A stretch of DNA of 64,000 nucleotides, taken from assembly GCA_945860375.1 (NCBI GenBank), contig CAMAQR010000008.1:1-64000 (forward strand), read 5' to 3'. The notes below the pieces were generated by a model. The model searched no databases. It had not been told where the DNA came from and was given only the letters and a program-made list of their open reading frames with translations. The DNA comes from Pseudorhodobacter antarcticus (GTDB taxonomy: Bacteria > Pseudomonadota > Alphaproteobacteria > Rhodobacterales > Rhodobacteraceae). The position numbers and the translations under genes were made by a program. Positions 37,392-45,925 of the stretch are shown here, piece by piece; within the stretch, counting starts at the first letter, position 1, and each line of letters starts with the position of its first letter.

Positions 37392-37906
37392 CGGCGCAGC
37401 GCTGCAGGCAGGTCAAAGCCCGCAGGCTCAGGCCCTTGGCTGTGCCCCGCCAGACTGTGCCCCGCCAAATTGTGCCCCATCGTCCGCCCATGCCCATAGG
37501 CGCCACCCTCGGGGGTGAAGGGTTCCATGCTGCGCGACAAACTGGCTCCCAACTGCGCCAGCATCGCCTCCAGCACATGATCTTGCCGGATCAGCAGCCG
37601 GTCCACCTCCACCTGACAGGGCGTATGACGGTTGCCGATGTGCCATGCCAGCCGCGCCAGATCGCCCGTCACCATCAGCAGCGGCTCTTCGGCGGCAATC
37701 ACTTCCATCACCCGGCCATCATCCAGTTCCAAAAAGTCGCCCTGCGCCAGTGACGTCGTTTCGGCCAAATCGACCAGAAAGCCCTCGTCATGCACCGTCA
37801 CCAGCCGCTTGCGGCGCACGAACCGCTCGTCATAGGTCAGCACCACCAGATCATAGGCGATCAGCGGCGAGGATTTCAAAACGCGGCGGGCGGGGGGCAG
37901 GTCCAT
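37388..37906 (-). CDS. ureE: Urease accessory protein UreE (nickel metallochaperone)
   Basis: A 172-residue nickel carrier with an N-terminal peptide-binding domain and a metal-binding domain (LVMVTGDLARLAWHIGNRHTPCQVE with the conserved GNRH site). The C-terminus is a His-bearing tail GHGRTMGHNLAGHSLAGHSQG, created by short DNA repeats, which should bind extra Ni2+. It overlaps ureF by 4 bases and starts 8 bases after the secreted-protein gene. Confidence 0.95.
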   Translation of the reverse strand: MDLPPARRVLKSSPLIAYDLVVLTYDERFVRRKRLVTVHDEGFLVDLAETTSLAQGDFLELDDGRVMEVIAAEEPLLMVTGDLARLAWHIGNRHTPCQVEVDRLLIRQDHVLEAMLAQLGASLSRSMEPFTPEGGAYGHGRTMGHNLAGHSLAGHSQGPEPAGFDLPAALRR

Positions 37907-37914
37907 GGTGATCC

Positions 37915-38556
37915 TTACTTTGCGGGCGTCAGGGCGGTCAGCCCCAGTTTGCGGTCGTCACCCGAATTGTGAACCGTCACGCGGGTTTCCAAACCGAATC
38001 CCAGATCGGGGAAGTAAATCCAGCGCTGGGTTAGATGGGTGTTTTCCCCGGTAAAGGTCGCCTCCACCGGCATGATCCGATAGGGGCAGCCTGAAAGCTG
38101 GGCCTCTTTGATGGGTTGAAAGCTGTAGACCACCGCGATGGACGTCTTTGACACCTCGGGCCCGAATTCGGTGCCATTGTCCTGCGTCTCGGTCACCTTG
38201 ATCTTCGATTGCCAAGCTGTGCCTTCGGCGGGGACGGGGGGCTTTTTGACGAATTTGTACGCATAAAGCCCACCCGGACCGCCACCGACGTAATGGTCGT
38301 CCGTGGGGGTGTATGCCCATGCGGTTTCGTAAATCCCCATCACCGCGTCGCGCTCGTCAAGCCATGCGGTTTTCGATCCGACCGCATAGTTGATCTCGAA
38401 TGTCTTGCCCTTGGCCTTGATCAATCCGGCGCGGCCATCCTGTCGCTTGAAGGCGACACCGCGCGCCAGATCGTCCTTGGTCACACAGTCTGCGAAAGCC
38501 GGGGCGGCAAAGGCGGGGGTGGACAGCAGCAAGGCAAAGCAGAGGGGAAGGCGCAT
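37915..38556 (-). CDS. Secreted conserved hypothetical protein in the urease operon
   Basis: A 213-residue protein with a signal peptide (MRLPLCFALLLSTPAFAAPAFA-DC). The mature part has two Cys and many aromatic residues in strand-like segments (GKTFEINYAVGSK, QRWIYFPDLGFGLETRVTV), suggesting a beta-rich periplasmic domain. I recognise no family function. ATG 38556 (AAGG 9-10 bases upstream) is preferred over the longer open frame. It sits between the broken structural gene and ureE, on the same strand and 8 bases from ureE, so it is probably cotranscribed. A direct role in urease assembly is unlikely for an exported protein. Confidence 0.75.
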   Translation of the reverse strand: MRLPLCFALLLSTPAFAAPAFADCVTKDDLARGVAFKRQDGRAGLIKAKGKTFEINYAVGSKTAWLDERDAVMGIYETAWAYTPTDDHYVGGGPGGLYAYKFVKKPPVPAEGTAWQSKIKVTETQDNGTEFGPEVSKTSIAVVYSFQPIKEAQLSGCPYRIMPVEATFTGENTHLTQRWIYFPDLGFGLETRVTVHNSGDDRKLGLTALTPAK

Positions 38557-38635
38557 GACAAACCTTTTTTTTCGGGGCGTTGGACCGCCACTTTGAAGCC
38601 TGTTGCTTTGGTTTTCAAATGACATCCGCCGTCAC

Positions 38636-39280
38636 CTAATACAGGAAATAACGCTGAGCCAACGGCAGTTCGCGCGCAGGTTTGCAGGTCAACACCTCCC
38701 CATTGGCGCGCACCTCATAGGTTTCGGGGTTCACTTCGATTTCCGGCACAGCGTCGTTCAACCGCATGTCGGCCTTGCCGATGCCGCGACAGCCCTGCAC
38801 CGCCAGCATATCCTTGGCCAGCCCCAGCCGATGCCCCAAGCCATCCTCAACCGCCGCTTGACTGGTGAAAATCACAGCACTGCGTTCCACATTCCGCCCC
38901 ATCGCCCCGAACATCGGGCGGGAGTAGACCGGCTGCGGCGTCGGGATCGAGGCATTCGGATCGCCCATCTGCGCCATCACGATCGACCCGCCCAGCAGCA
39001 CCATCTCGGGTTTCGCCCCAAAAAACGCCGGCGACCACAGCACCAGATCGGCGCGCTTGCCAACCTCTATCGACCCGATATATGCGGCCATCCCATGCGC
39101 CACCGCCCGCATCAGATCGGCCACCGACCGCCCGTCGCGCGCGCCTTTCACCACGAAATCGGCGATCAGGGCGATCGCCTCGGGATGGTTCAGCCGCACC
39201 CCCCGCGCCAGCCGACCGCGTGCCACCATCGCGGCGACCGAAATCAGCAGTTTGTCTTTTTCACGCGGTGTCAGATTCAT
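38636..39280 (-). pseudogene. ureA/ureC: In-frame ureA'-'ureC deletion fusion (broken urease structural genes)
   Basis: One open frame of 214 residues. Residues 1 to about 60 are the UreA (gamma) N-terminus: [38 protein letters not shown]. From about residue 62 it becomes the UreC (alpha) C-terminus: [35 protein letters not shown], ending with the typical RYFLY. The junction is near 39091-39110, around AHGM. The UreA C-terminus, all of UreB and about the first 420 residues of UreC are absent, including the carbamylated Lys and all Ni ligands, so no urease activity is possible. Flanking ureD and ureEFG are intact, so the loss is recent, or else an assembly collapse or mixed allele. Confidence 0.92.
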
Positions 39281-39288
39281 CGCACCCC

Positions 39289-40107
39289 CTACATCTGCCA
39301 GACGCGGGGCAGGGGGCGGCCTTGGCGCAGCACCTCCAACACCCGCAGGATTTGCCGCCGCAGCGGCCAGCCATCCCCGGCGCACAGCCGCAGCGTCAAC
39401 CGCCCGTCCCAACCCGAAGCCGCCCCTTGCACGCCCGCCTCGTCCAGCACCGCACGCACCGACCCCAGCGCATCGCAGGCCCCACGCGCCACCATCGCCA
39501 AAGAGGCAAAGGCCCGCGTGCCGCCCAGAACCGCAGCCCCGGCGCGCAAGGCCGCGTCATTCAACCCGAACGGCTCGATGACCACCGGGCGACCCTGCCG
39601 CCAGATTTCCCGGCGGTCGCGGAACATAAGATGATCGACGGTTTCGCCCATCGCCGCCCGCCCCAGCACCACCGATTCCAGCAGCAAACACCCCGCATCC
39701 GCGCTCATATCAATGCGGGTGTTGCGCTGCAAGGCACTGGCCTGAAACAGAATTGTTTCCTGCGGCAGCCAATCCAGCCAGCCACCATCGCCCACTGTTG
39801 CGGCAACCGTCACCCCAGCCACGCCCGCATCCGTCTGGTACGCCCGCTCGGCGGTTTGCGTCGTGGCCACCGCCCGCACGCCTTCACCCAGATCAACGCG
39901 GCAGGACAGCCGGTCGCCTCCGGTCAGCCCGCCCGAGGTGTTCAGAAACACCACCTCCGGCACCGCCCCGCCCTGCGGCAGCAACACCTTGGCCGACCCT
40001 GCCTGCACCAGATCGCGCAGCCGCGCCCGACCCGCATGCAGATCAAACGACACCGCCGCCGCTCCGTGGCTGCGCTGCATCAGGGGGATGGGGTGGTGAG
40101 CGGTCAT
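39289..40107 (-). CDS. ureD: Urease accessory protein UreD
   Basis: A 272-residue accessory protein that first binds apo-urease and recruits UreF-UreG. Landmarks are [48 protein letters not shown] and [25 protein letters not shown] 40107 is chosen because upstream extension lacks family similarity; the internal ATG at 40080 is also possible. It is the first gene of the urease operon and ends 8 bases before the ureA'-'ureC fusion. Confidence 0.95.
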   Translation of the reverse strand: MTAHHPIPLMQRSHGAAAVSFDLHAGRARLRDLVQAGSAKVLLPQGGAVPEVVFLNTSGGLTGGDRLSCRVDLGEGVRAVATTQTAERAYQTDAGVAGVTVAATVGDGGWLDWLPQETILFQASALQRNTRIDMSADAGCLLLESVVLGRAAMGETVDHLMFRDRREIWRQGRPVVIEPFGLNDAALRAGAAVLGGTRAFASLAMVARGACDALGSVRAVLDEAGVQGAASGWDGRLTLRLCAGDGWPLRRQILRVLEVLRQGRPLPRVWQM

Positions 40108-40322
40108 AGGGGCAAGCTGCGTGCAACCAAGCGGCACAACAATCTGTGGGCACAGGTCTGCGCCCGACTTACCGGCATTTGCCCGAATTATGGGCGGCGT
40201 TTCCATCCGCTGGCCAATAAACCAGCAGCACCCACACCAAGCGCGCAGCCCTTGTGCATTGCCGCGCCTTGCCAGACGCGCGCAACCTGCCATCTTTACA
40301 GGACCAACCGAAAGGCCGCGCC

Positions 40323-41261
40323 ATGAGCTGGAATCCGATCCTTGACCACTCTATCCCCATTGGCGACGCGGTGGATGCCATCGACACCGTCATCATCGCC
40401 CGCGCCCGCGATCTGGGCGGTTTTGAGGTGCGCCGCGCCTTGCCATCGGTGCAACGCCAGATGGTCGGCCCGTTCATTTTCTTTGACCAGATGGGCCCGG
40501 CGGAATTCCTGACCGGGCAGGGGGTGGACGTGCGCCCCCACCCGCATATCGGGCTTGCCACCGTCACCTATCTGTTGCGCGGGGCCATGCACCACCGCGA
40601 CAGCCTTGGCACCGACGCCTGGATCACCCCGGGTGAGGTCAACATGATGACCGCAGGCCATGGCATCACCCATTCCGAACGCATGGACGGCCCGGCGCGG
40701 CAGGGTCCGCAAAGCCTGTTTGGCCTGCAAACCTGGCTGGCCCTGCCCCTGACGCATGAGGACGCCCCCGCCGCCTTCGCCAACGCCCCCGCCGCCGATC
40801 TGCCGCTGCTGCAGGCCGAAGGCAAAGATGTCCGCCTGATCCTTGGCACTGCCTGGGGGGCCACGGCCCCGCTGCCGATGCCGTCCGAAACCTTTTACGC
40901 CGATGCCACGCTTGCGCCGGGGGCCGCGCTGCCCTTGCCCGACAATCACGAGGATCGCGGCGTCTATGTGCTGTCGGGGCAGGTGTCGCAGGGCGGCCAA
41001 AGCCATGACGCGGGGGCGATGCTGATCTTCCGCCCCGGCGACGCGGTTGCGGTGCGCGCAGGCGATCAGGGCGCGCGGATCATGGTGCTGGGCGGCGCCA
41101 CGATGGAGGGCCCGCGCCATCTGTGGTGGAACTTCGTCGCCTCCAGCAAAGACCGCATCGACGCCGCGAAAGAGGCATGGCGCGCCGGGGATTGGGCGCA
41201 TGGTCGCTTCCGCCTGCCGCCCGCCGACGACGCTGAATTCATCCCGGCCCCCGAGCGGTGA
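40323..41261 (+). CDS. Pirin family protein
   Basis: A 312-residue bicupin of the pirin family. The N-terminal cupin carries the metal site HPHIGLATVTYLLRG with a downstream HGITHSER Glu/His. The C-terminal pirin_C domain includes GVYVLSGQV and GPRHLWWNFVASS. Bacterial pirins are Fe-binding; some are quercetin dioxygenases (YhhW) and others regulate metabolic enzymes, so substrate and role are open. It is transcribed away from ureD and followed by tRNA-Asp. Confidence 0.92.
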   Translation: MSWNPILDHSIPIGDAVDAIDTVIIARARDLGGFEVRRALPSVQRQMVGPFIFFDQMGPAEFLTGQGVDVRPHPHIGLATVTYLLRGAMHHRDSLGTDAWITPGEVNMMTAGHGITHSERMDGPARQGPQSLFGLQTWLALPLTHEDAPAAFANAPAADLPLLQAEGKDVRLILGTAWGATAPLPMPSETFYADATLAPGAALPLPDNHEDRGVYVLSGQVSQGGQSHDAGAMLIFRPGDAVAVRAGDQGARIMVLGGATMEGPRHLWWNFVASSKDRIDAAKEAWRAGDWAHGRFRLPPADDAEFIPAPER

Positions 41262-41350
41262 ACAGGGCGCTGATTTTCATCACTTTCGCGCTTGACGCGC
41301 CCCGCGTGCTTCCGTAATACCCCCACACGCCGGGCAACCGGCGATGCGAT

Positions 41351-41427
41351 GCGGTGGTAGCTCAGTTGGTTAGAGTACCGGCCTGTCACGCCGGGGGTCG
41401 CGGGTTCGAGTCCCGTCCACCGCGCCA
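41351..41427 (+). tRNA. tRNA-Asp (GTC), copy 1
   Basis: A 77-base cloverleaf: acceptor GCGGTGG/CCACCGC, anticodon loop CTGTCAC giving GTC, T-loop TTCGAGT, discriminator G and encoded CCA. Identical to the copy at 42009. Confidence 0.95.
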
Positions 41428-42008
41428 GTCGCCAGAAAAGCTGCCCCTCGGGGTGGCTTTTTGCGTTTCGGGGGGGCGTGGTTCCGCCGCGCGCACTTCT
41501 TGAATCCAAGGCCCGGCAGGGTGCGCGATCCGACGCACCAGTTCCCCAGCGCTCCCCCTTCGCCACCCGCCCCAACACCGTCAAAACCGCCCGCGCCGCT
41601 GGATGCTTTGCCCCAGGAAATCAAACGGCCGCCGGGGGGGCCCCATGCTCATCAAGCTGACACATCCCCGCGCATCAGAAATTCCGGCGCTTTTGCCAAA
41701 GCTGCGCCTGAAACCATTCGTCTTGGCCAAAGCCGCAGCCGCCTTGCACCAAGGCCAAGGCTGCGGCCAAAACGGCAGGGTTTTCAGATCGGCCTGCGCT
41801 GCCGCTGATGCCCTTTCTGCGGCCATCCCTGCCACACCTCGCCCCTGCCAAACCTTAGGTCAACCCTAACCCTCCGGGCGCTGCGTCGGGACGGATAAAG
41901 GACGCGGGCGGGACGCAAGACGGACGGGGAAAGGACGGGAAAATCTGCGAGTTTCGCCGCTTTGGTCATTGACGCCCCCGAACCCATCGGCTACGTCAGC
42001 CACATCGC
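41428..42008. other. 581-base spacer between identical tRNA-Asp genes
   Basis: It holds a terminator hairpin just after the first tRNA. Several short open frames exist, but none has a ribosome site or recognisable protein. No integrase remnant or attachment-like repeat was identified beyond the duplicated tRNA itself. Confidence 0.5.
41434..41463 (+). terminator. Terminator of tRNA-Asp copy 1
   Basis: The stem AAAAGCTGCCCC/GGGGTGGCTTTTT (one mismatch) with a 3-base loop and T run lies 7 bases after the tRNA. Confidence 0.8.
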
Positions 42009-42085
42009 GCGGTGGTAGCTCAGTTGGTTAGAGTACCGGCCTGTCACGCCGGGGGTCGCGGGTTCGAGTCCCGTCCACCGCGCCA
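42009..42085 (+). tRNA. tRNA-Asp (GTC), copy 2
   Basis: The 77 bases are identical to the copy 658 bases upstream, including the CCA end. Flanks differ, so only the gene body is duplicated or has been kept identical by gene conversion. Confidence 0.95.
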
Positions 42086-42155
42086 ACAATTCCCATATGC
42101 AATTGTTTGAATTGGTGTATCCGCAGGCAAACGCCCAAGGATCCCCGGAGGACAA

Positions 42156-42374
42156 ATGGCTATTCTTGACCAGGTGCCGATGCCCCTGTTGATCCTTGCC
42201 TGTCTGACGCTGGGCCTTGCGCCATTTTTCCCCGAGCCGCATCTTTGGGAAAAGCTGAAGATGCTTGTGGCCGGAGACTTGGTGAAACCCATTGATATAT
42301 TTGACCTTCTGATGCATGCAGCGCCGTTTGTGCTGTTGGCCGCCAAGCTTGTGAAACGGGCCATTTCGCGGTAG
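42156..42374 (+). CDS. Small conserved membrane protein (often annotated 'RND transporter')
   Basis: A 72-residue protein with two hydrophobic segments (about 6-24 and 52-68), separated by PHLWEKLKMLVAGDLVKPIDIFDLL. A perfect GGAGGA ribosome site lies 4 bases before the ATG. Homologues of this size occur in many marine bacteria under the name 'RND transporter', but 72 residues cannot form an RND pump and the name is probably inherited from larger neighbours. Function unknown. It follows tRNA-Asp copy 2 by 70 bases. Confidence 0.75.
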   Translation: MAILDQVPMPLLILACLTLGLAPFFPEPHLWEKLKMLVAGDLVKPIDIFDLLMHAAPFVLLAAKLVKRAISR

Positions 42375-42375
42375 A

Positions 42376-42403
42376 ACGCAACCGCACCAGACGCTGGCAG
42401 TGC
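42376..42403 (+). repeat. 28-bp imperfect repeat, copy 2
   Basis: Matches 24 of 28 bases of 22399-22426. It starts 2 bases after the stop codon of the small membrane protein, at the beginning of the open frame leading into the SGNH gene. Confidence 0.5.
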
Positions 42404-42449
42404 CTGTCTTGGCTATCCGCAGCGCCTGCCGTTAGAGCTGCGCACCCTC

Positions 42450-43358
42450 ATGGATGCCGAGTTGCAGATGCCCCCGACCTTCCGCACCTGCATCGGCAAG
42501 CGCCGTGACTTCGGCGAGATTACCCCCGAAACCGCCTGCGTCCACGGCGCCGATGCCGCGCCAAGCGTGGTGATCTGGGGCGACAGCCATGCGGGCGTTC
42601 TGGTGGATCCGCTGGCCAGATTGCTGGCGCCGCACGGGCTTTCTGTTCGGGAATTGACTTTGGCCGGCTGCCCACCGGTGCCGGGGCTGGACAGCCCCGG
42701 CGTCGGCGAATACGCGATCTGTGAGGATCACAATCGCCGTATGTTCCAGTATTTGCTGACAGATTCCGCAATCAAGTTGGTGATTCTGCACGCATACTGG
42801 AACCATAAAGTGCAGCGGATTGACTATGATAACGGCGCGGGCGACATCAAGGTTGACCGCGCCTATCTGTTCAAGGCGGGCAGCAACACGGATCAATCCG
42901 ACACCGACAGATTTGCCGAACTGACCACGGTGATCAGCGATGAGGTCAAAGCTTTGCGCGCTGCAGGCAAGCAGGTGATCATCATCGGCCCGGTTCCCGA
43001 TCCCGGTTTCAACGTTTTGGATCGGATCGCCATGCGCTATTGGAAGCAGGGTGGCCCCGGTGCGCCGATAACCATCCCGGCCAAGGCGGCTTTGGACTAT
43101 GGCGCGCCAACCCGGCAGATATTGACCGATGCCGCCCGGGCCGGAGGCGCGCAATGGATTGATCCGGCACCGCTTTTTTGCGTCGAAGGCGGGGTTTGCA
43201 CGCTGACGGCTGACGGCAAGGCGCTTTACTTTGATGACAACCATCTGGCGCTATTGGGCGTGCAACGCCTGATGCCGCAGATCGTGGCTGCGGTGCGCGT
43301 GGCCTTGGGCGACACTGCGCTGTCTGCGACCAATCTGCATCACAGGGACAGCCGGTAG
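42450..43358 (+). CDS. SGNH-domain protein, likely 5'-truncated OafA/YrhL-type acyltransferase
   Basis: The 302 residues match the C-terminal SGNH hydrolase-like domain that normally follows ten or more membrane helices of acyltransferase-3 proteins. Block I reads VIWGDSHAG and block V DDNHLALLG, so the Ser-Asp-His set is present. The whole membrane acyltransferase domain is missing. The frame stays open upstream to 42375, immediately after the previous gene's TAG, and no good ribosome site precedes ATG 42450. This suggests a remnant or a fusion scar rather than an independent gene. Its 3' end overlaps the convergent GNAT gene by 19 bases. Confidence 0.7.
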   Translation: MDAELQMPPTFRTCIGKRRDFGEITPETACVHGADAAPSVVIWGDSHAGVLVDPLARLLAPHGLSVRELTLAGCPPVPGLDSPGVGEYAICEDHNRRMFQYLLTDSAIKLVILHAYWNHKVQRIDYDNGAGDIKVDRAYLFKAGSNTDQSDTDRFAELTTVISDEVKALRAAGKQVIIIGPVPDPGFNVLDRIAMRYWKQGGPGAPITIPAKAALDYGAPTRQILTDAARAGGAQWIDPAPLFCVEGGVCTLTADGKALYFDDNHLALLGVQRLMPQIVAAVRVALGDTALSATNLHHRDSR

Positions 43359-43777
43359 CGGATATGACCGTCATCCGGGGTGATGCTGTCATAAAGCTTG
43401 CGGGCGGTTTCATTGGAGGCGTCGGTGTTCCAGTAAAGCCTTAGCCAACCCTTTGATTTTGCAAGCACCTTCAGATCCTCGATCAGCGCCCGACCCACCC
43501 CCAGCCCGCGCGCGTCGGGGCTGACGAACAGGTCTTCCAGATAGCAATCATCCCCCATCACCCAAGTGGACGGGTGGTGCTGATGGATCGCAAAGCCCAC
43601 CACCTTGCCATCAACCTCGGCCAGCCGCGCCTTTAGCGGGCTGGCCGGGTTCAGCAACCGCGCCCAAGTGAAGGCGGTGACCTCTTCAGGCAGATTGACA
43701 TCATAATAGGCAAGAAACCCTTGCCAAAGCCCACGCCAAGCCGCCTCGTCGGGCGCCAAACCATCGCGGATGATCAT
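43340..43777 (-). CDS. GNAT family N-acetyltransferase
   Basis: A 145-residue acetyl-CoA-dependent acetyltransferase. The acetyl-CoA loop is visible as LFVSPDARGLGVGRALIEDL (R-x-x-G-x-G/A), followed by the C-terminal WNTDASNETARKLYDSI helix typical of GNATs of small amines or amino acids. It overlaps the M20 peptidase stop by 4 bases and is the second gene of that pair. The substrate is unknown. Confidence 0.88.
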   Translation of the reverse strand: MIIRDGLAPDEAAWRGLWQGFLAYYDVNLPEEVTAFTWARLLNPASPLKARLAEVDGKVVGFAIHQHHPSTWVMGDDCYLEDLFVSPDARGLGVGRALIEDLKVLAKSKGWLRLYWNTDASNETARKLYDSITPDDGHIRYRLSL

Positions 43778-45144
43778 ATCAGCCGCGCCAAAATCCGCGC
43801 CCAGGATCGGATGCCTTTGTGAAAGCTGGCCAGATCGTATTTCTCATTCGGGGAATGGATCTGGTCGTCGTCACAGCCAAACCCCACAAGCATCGCATCC
43901 ATGCCGAGATAGGTCTTGAAATAGCCCGCAATCGGGATCGACCCGCCGCAGCCAACATAGGCGGCGGGGATGCCCCATTCATCGGTCAGCGCCGCGCGTG
44001 CGGCCTCGAACGCCTTGTTTTCAATGGACATCACACCAGCGGGTGAGTTGCCGTGGCCGTGAAACTCCACCGTGCAATCGGCGGGCAACTGCGCCTGAAC
44101 CCAAGCGCGGAAATGGCCGCGCAACGCGTCGGGGTTTTGATCTCCGACCAGCCGGAACGACACTTTGGCATGGGCTTCGGCGGGCAGAACGGTCTTGAAA
44201 CCTTCCCCCGTATAGCCGCCCCAGATGCCGTTGATTTCCGCTGTCGGGCGCGACCAGATCATCTCCAAAGGCGTGCGATCAGTCTCACCCGCTGGCACCG
44301 ACAGGCCGACGTCGCCCAGAAACCGCGCGTGATCGAAGGCCAGTGATTGCCATTGGGCGCGGATGGCGTCGGGCAGTTCGGTCACGCCATCGTAGAAATG
44401 TGGGACGGCGACGCGGCCCTGATCGTCGTGCAAATTGGCCAGAATATGCGACAAAACCCGGATCGGATTGGCCGCAAGCCCGCCGTACATGCCCGAATGC
44501 AGGTCCTTGGAGGCGGCCTTGATGGTGATCTCTTCACCCAGCAAACCCCGCAGCATGGTCACAATGGCCGGGGTTTTGGACTCGAACAACCCGGTGTCGC
44601 AGATCAGAGCCACATCGGCGCTGAGCTCGGCAGCGTTTTCCTGCATGAAGGGGATCAGCGACGGCGAGCCGGATTCCTCTTCGCCCTCAAAGAAGATGGT
44701 CAGACGGCCGGGCAGGGTGCCATGCACGGCTTTCCAGGCGCGGCACGCCTCAAGGAACGTCATCAACTGGCCCTTGTCATCGGATGATCCACGCGCCCGG
44801 ATCACTTGGCCGGTGGGGGTGTCCTGCAATTCGGGGTCAAAAGGATCGCGGTCCCAAAGGGAAAGCGGATCAACGGGTTGCACGTCGTAGTGGCCGTAAA
44901 ACAGCAGGTGTTTGTCGCCCGAACCGCCATGGCCCACCACCATCGGATGGCCCGGGGTCGGACGGCTTGACGCGTCAAACCCCAGCGATTGGAGGTCGGC
45001 CACCAGCCAGTCGGCGGCGGCGGCGCAGTCGGGTTTGTATGCCGGATCGGTGGAGATCGACCGGATGCGCAGCAGGTCCATCAGCCGGTCCAGCGCCTGC
45101 GGCAGATCGGCGTCTATGCGGTTCAATACGGCGTCGAGGGTCAT
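43774..45144 (-). CDS. M20 family dipeptidase
   Basis: A 456-residue di-zinc peptidase of the ArgE/DapE/carboxypeptidase G2 superfamily, closest to M20 dipeptidases of the carnosinase type. Metal ligands are visible in order: His in FYGHYDVQP, bridging Asp in SSDDKGQ, Glu pair in EGEEESGS, Asp in ICDTG and His in QIHSPNEK. A lid/dimerisation domain sits between them. GGAG just before ATG 45144 favours that start over the ATG at 45156. It is coupled to the GNAT gene; peptide scavenging is the likely role. Confidence 0.9.
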   Translation of the reverse strand: MTLDAVLNRIDADLPQALDRLMDLLRIRSISTDPAYKPDCAAAADWLVADLQSLGFDASSRPTPGHPMVVGHGGSGDKHLLFYGHYDVQPVDPLSLWDRDPFDPELQDTPTGQVIRARGSSDDKGQLMTFLEACRAWKAVHGTLPGRLTIFFEGEEESGSPSLIPFMQENAAELSADVALICDTGLFESKTPAIVTMLRGLLGEEITIKAASKDLHSGMYGGLAANPIRVLSHILANLHDDQGRVAVPHFYDGVTELPDAIRAQWQSLAFDHARFLGDVGLSVPAGETDRTPLEMIWSRPTAEINGIWGGYTGEGFKTVLPAEAHAKVSFRLVGDQNPDALRGHFRAWVQAQLPADCTVEFHGHGNSPAGVMSIENKAFEAARAALTDEWGIPAAYVGCGGSIPIAGYFKTYLGMDAMLVGFGCDDDQIHSPNEKYDLASFHKGIRSWARILARLI

Positions 45145-45255
45145 CACAGTCTCCATTTCGTGATCGGCAAGGCCAAGCCTAACAGGCGGGCGGGGACTGT
45201 CCAGAGCCGCCGCGCTGCGCTATAGCCGGGAAAATTGCGACCCGGAGGGTTTGAG

Positions 45256-45810
45256 ATGCGGAAACTTGCCTTTATTGTTGCCATGGCCATGGCCATGGCG
45301 GGTGTGGCGGCGGCAGAGCCGATTGACAGCAAGACCGCCAAGAAGGCGCTGTTTGCCCCGATCAAGGCCGAGGTAGAGGTTCTGGCATCGGCGGGTCTGC
45401 CGAAAGATCAGGCGGCGGCGCTGGAAATCGTTGGCGGGCAACAGCTTTATTATGGCGCTATTGCGATTTCTCCCGATGAGGGCCTGATGTCGGCGGCGAC
45501 GGTGGCCGCGGCGAATTACCATGACACCGATGCGGCCTCCGCTGTGGCCTTGGCCGAATGCAATGCCAAGAAGACCGCCCAGATGGATTGTGTGGTGGTG
45601 GCGTTGATCCGGCCCAAGGGCTGGAAAGAAAAGGGTTTTCAGCTGTCATCAGATGCGACGGCTGGGTTCGAAGACGACGCCACGGGCGCGCTTGCGGTGT
45701 CGCCCGATACCGGAGCCTGGGGCGTTGGTGCGGACGGCGATGCTGCGATCAAGGCCTGCGCGGCCCTCACTGGTCAGGCCACGGATTGCAGCGTGGTCAT
45801 CGCCAACTGA
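45256..45810 (+). CDS. Small exported protein of unknown function
   Basis: A 184-residue protein with a signal peptide (MRKLAFIVAMAMAMAGVAAA-EP) whose Met-Ala run is encoded by a CCATGG-type repeat. The mature part carries two similar segments, AVALAECNAKKTAQMDCVVVALI and AAIKACAALTGQATDCSVVIAN, each with paired cysteines, resembling DUF4189-like repeats. GGAGGG sits 6 bases before ATG 45256. It is divergent from the M20 peptidase gene and 115 bases before hemA. I do not know its function. Confidence 0.78.
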   Translation: MRKLAFIVAMAMAMAGVAAAEPIDSKTAKKALFAPIKAEVEVLASAGLPKDQAAALEIVGGQQLYYGAIAISPDEGLMSAATVAAANYHDTDAASAVALAECNAKKTAQMDCVVVALIRPKGWKEKGFQLSSDATAGFEDDATGALAVSPDTGAWGVGADGDAAIKACAALTGQATDCSVVIAN

Positions 45811-45860
45811 TCAAAGACCGGGGCGGGGCGTCAAAATGCCCCGTTTCGTTTTGGCTCGGA

Positions 45861-45874
45861 TTGACCCAAGTCAA
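45861..45874 (+). promoter_or_regulatory. FnrL/FNR box upstream of hemA
   Basis: TTGACCCAAGTCAA is a perfect TTGA-N6-TCAA palindrome, 52 bases before the hemA ATG. In Rhodobacter, hemA is controlled by the oxygen regulator FnrL through a site of this type. The position would suit activation or modulation at low oxygen. Confidence 0.82.
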
Positions 45875-45925
45875 GGTATCTTGCGGGCATATCTTTGAGA
45901 CAAGCGCAAGGATCAGGAGCCGATA

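Noticed and set aside
36124..40107. Functional urease operon
   Set aside because: Although six ure-type reading frames are seen, ureB and the catalytic part of ureC are absent, so the operon cannot make active urease as sequenced.
41461..41869. Short protein genes between the two tRNA-Asp copies
   Set aside because: The overlapping frames have low-complexity Pro/Ala/Arg translations, no ribosome site and no recognisable family.
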